Positions 62,380 through 64,000 of a DNA stretch of 64,000 nt are shown here, piece by piece. The translations under genes and the position numbers were made by a program. Origin of the DNA: RGIG4079 sp045646905 (GTDB taxonomy: Bacteria > Bacteroidota > Bacteroidia > Bacteroidales > Muribaculaceae); the NCBI GenBank assembly GCA_045646905.1, contig JAZRLP010000017.1:45159-109158 (forward strand), in the 5' to 3' direction. Under the pieces are notes generated by a model. That model was not told the DNA's origin and made no database searches. It saw only the letters and a program-made list of their open reading frames with translations. Every line of letters starts with the position of its first letter. Positions within the stretch are counted from its first letter, which is position 1.

Positions 62380-63667
62380 CGCTCACATTGAGTGTGTCGA
62401 TAAATGCTGCGATACTTTCGGCAGTCACTGTAGTATTGACACGAGTGAGTTCTTTGAGTGTTTCGTAGGGTTTTGGATAGCCTTCACGGCGAAGGATTGT
62501 TTGGATACCTTCAGCTACTACATTCCACATTGCATCGAGGTCGGCGCTGATTGCTGCTTCGTTGAGAAGAAGTTTGTTAAGTCCTTTGAGAGTACTATGC
62601 ATTGCGATAAGACCATGAGCCAAGGGCACGCCAACATTGCGAAGCACTGTAGAGTCGGTCAAGTCGCGTTGTAGGCGAGAGATAGGCAATTTCATTGCGA
62701 GGTGGTCGAGGATTGCGTTAGCGATACCAAGGTTACCTTCAGAGTTTTCAAAGTCGATAGGGTTCACTTTGTGAGGCATTGCGCTTGAGCCAACTTCGCC
62801 GGCTTTGATTTTTTGTTTGAAATACTCCATTGAGATGTATTGCCAAATATCGCGGTCGAGGTCGATGATGATAGTGTTGATGCGACGGAGGGCATCGAAC
62901 AATGCAGCAAGATTGTCGTAGTTAGAAATTTGAGTAGTGAACTCTTCGCGTACGATGCCAAGGCTGTTGCTCAAGAATTTTGCGCCAAATTCACGCCAGT
63001 CGATGCCAGGATAAGCAGTAACGTGAGCGTTAAAGTTGCCTGTTGCACCACCAAATTTACCGCTGATTGCTACGCCATCGAGAATGTCGAGTTGTTGGCG
63101 AAGACGGTAGGCAAATACCATGATTTCTTTACCGAGGCGTGTAGGAGATGCAGGTTGGCCGTGAGTTTTTGCCAACATAGGGATTTCGTACCAGTCTTTA
63201 GCGCGAGCTTCGAGGTGCTCGATGAGCTCAACGAGTACAGGGCGATATACATCAACGATTGCTTCTTTGATTGACATAGGCACTGAAGTGTTGTTGATGT
63301 CTTGAGAAGTCAAACCGAAGTGGATAAATTCTTTATATTGTTCGAGTCCGAGAATGTCGAATTTTTCTTTGATGAAATATTCTACGGCTTTTACATCGTG
63401 ATTTGTTACGCTTTCAATTTCTTTGATGCGAGTAGCGTCGGCAACGGTGAAGTTGCGATAGATTTCGCGAAGAGGTTCGAATTTTGATGCTTCTACGCCT
63501 TTGAGTTGGTCGAGACCAAGTTCGCAAAGAGCGATGAAATACTCAATTTCAACACGCACGCGATAACGAATGAGAGCATATTCAGAGAAATACTCGTCAA
63601 GTTTTTCACATTTGCTACGATAACGACCATCAACAGGCGAAATCGCTGTAAGAGAAGTTAATTCCAT
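62324..63667 (-). CDS. purB: adenylosuccinate lyase
   Basis: A 447-aa enzyme of the fumarase/aspartase superfamily: SPVDGRYRSKCEKLDEYFSE, VTNHDVKAVEYFIKEK, HFGLTSQDINNT, KTHGQPASPTRLGKE and the signature SSAMPHKVNPIDFENSEGN (catalytic serine). It acts twice in purine synthesis, releasing fumarate from SAICAR and from adenylosuccinate. Full length and intact; its last 18 codons are duplicated 4.2 kb away at 58051-58108. A TAACTTTG element lies at 63725-63718. Confidence 0.98.
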   Translation of the reverse strand: MELTSLTAISPVDGRYRSKCEKLDEYFSEYALIRYRVRVEIEYFIALCELGLDQLKGVEASKFEPLREIYRNFTVADATRIKEIESVTNHDVKAVEYFIKEKFDILGLEQYKEFIHFGLTSQDINNTSVPMSIKEAIVDVYRPVLVELIEHLEARAKDWYEIPMLAKTHGQPASPTRLGKEIMVFAYRLRQQLDILDGVAISGKFGGATGNFNAHVTAYPGIDWREFGAKFLSNSLGIVREEFTTQISNYDNLAALFDALRRINTIIIDLDRDIWQYISMEYFKQKIKAGEVGSSAMPHKVNPIDFENSEGNLGIANAILDHLAMKLPISRLQRDLTDSTVLRNVGVPLAHGLIAMHSTLKGLNKLLLNEAAISADLDAMWNVVAEGIQTILRREGYPKPYETLKELTRVNTTVTAESIAAFIDTLNVSDEVKAELKKLSPHSYTGY

Positions 63668-63717
63668 AGTGAATTTATGTAATAGTTAATAATTTGCTAT
63701 AAAAATCGTTTGAACTA

Positions 63718-63725
63718 CAAAGTTA
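63718..63725 (-). promoter_or_regulatory. promoter -7 element for purB
   Basis: TAACTTTG on the minus strand, 50 nt before the purB ATG. The -33 side is unclear. Confidence 0.5.
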
Positions 63726-63892
63726 CAAACAATAAATGAAATTTTGAGTGTTAAATTTTAGAAACTGACTATTTTCTTTTTGAGGTGATGAAAAAAGGTG
63801 AATACGAGGACTTTTTGCGCGTGAGAAGGGGTGTGGGCAATGATGAAAAAATGGCAATAAAAATATTTTTTAAACAAATTCTTTCTTTTTTG

Positions 63893-63924
63893 TTTGGTGG
63901 ATTAAAAAAAAGGTAGTACCTTTG
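63893..63924 (+). promoter_or_regulatory. promoter of the tRNA-Val gene
   Basis: TTTG at 63893-63896, a 20-nt spacer and TACCTTTG at 63917-63924: a full Bacteroidota promoter 19 nt before the tRNA. Confidence 0.75.
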
Positions 63925-63943
63925 CATTGCTTTTTCAGTGAAC

Positions 63944-64000
63944 GGGCGTTTAGCTCAGCTGGTTCAGAGCATCTGCCTTACAAGCAGAGGGTCGGCGGTT
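63944..64000 (+). tRNA. tRNA-Val (anticodon TAC), partial at right edge
   Basis: The 5' part of a tRNA: acceptor GGGCGTT, D arm GCTC...GAGC, anticodon arm TCTGC-CTTACAA-GCAGA with anticodon TAC, then the variable loop and the start of the T arm (GGCGGTT). The rest lies beyond the window. Confidence 0.95.

Overview
This 64 kb window reads as the chromosome of a member of the order Bacteroidales (Bacteroidota), probably a gut commensal of the Muribaculaceae/Prevotellaceae type; family level is inference. The evidence is a complete PorT-PorP-GldK-L-M-N type IX secretion (T9SS) cluster, the Bacteroidota-type alternative GlmU, DUF349 and DUF3078 proteins, a phoH-purC-ubiE operon, a CTP synthase-YidC pair, and many promoters of the Bacteroidota form TTTG-N19~20-TAnnTTTG in place of E. 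coli-like sites. No rRNA, transposase, integrase or CRISPR array was seen.

Layout. 1-5.8 kb: partial polyprenyl glycosylphosphotransferase, DUF349 protein, and an operon of a small conserved protein, a cyclophilin and an M16 peptidase. 5.9-7.9 kb: ECF sigma factor with a membrane partner, and an AT-rich orphan. 8-14.2 kb: TonB-like protein with a cation/proton antiporter, then metG-ansA. 14.4-18.8 kb: AAA/DUF4143 ATPase, NADAR protein and a phenylacetate-CoA ligase/ACT/hotdog cluster, broken by dispersed intergenic repeats. 19-23 kb: porin, sodium:solute symporter, and a Fic protein behind a 26-bp palindrome. 23.2-28.4 kb: six-gene phoH operon. 28.6-36.1 kb: esterase, rfbC, lipoprotein, retropepsin-like protein, second AAA/DUF4143 ATPase, 56-aa membrane protein, GlmU-like enzyme. 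36.4-43.7 kb: pyrG-yidC, small membrane protein, ferredoxin-dependent 2-oxoacid oxidoreductase operon. 43.8-45.8 kb: double GT2 glycosyltransferase. 45.9-52.9 kb: T9SS cluster. 53-58 kb: acpP-fabF and a large secreted alpha-amylase with a T9SS tail. 58-64 kb: a large AT-rich coiled-coil/CoiA-like/WG-repeat gene inserted at the 3' end of purB, then purB and a tRNA-Val running off the right edge.

How it fits together. The T9SS cluster and the T9SS-tailed GH13 amylase form a secretion machine and a likely client. The CoiA-like gene is the strongest candidate for an undescribed system: it lies between two copies of the last 58 bp of purB that differ by one synonymous base, takes its stop codon from the duplicated purB sequence, is clearly AT-richer than its neighbours, and has its N-terminal coiled coil split from the rest by a nine-A run. 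The ATPases, the Fic gene with its symmetric operator and the NADAR gene are other accessory genes among housekeeping operons.

Several start codons were moved downstream because a good promoter -7 element overlaps or follows the longest possible start; this gives one gene (the GT2 enzyme) that looks nearly leaderless.
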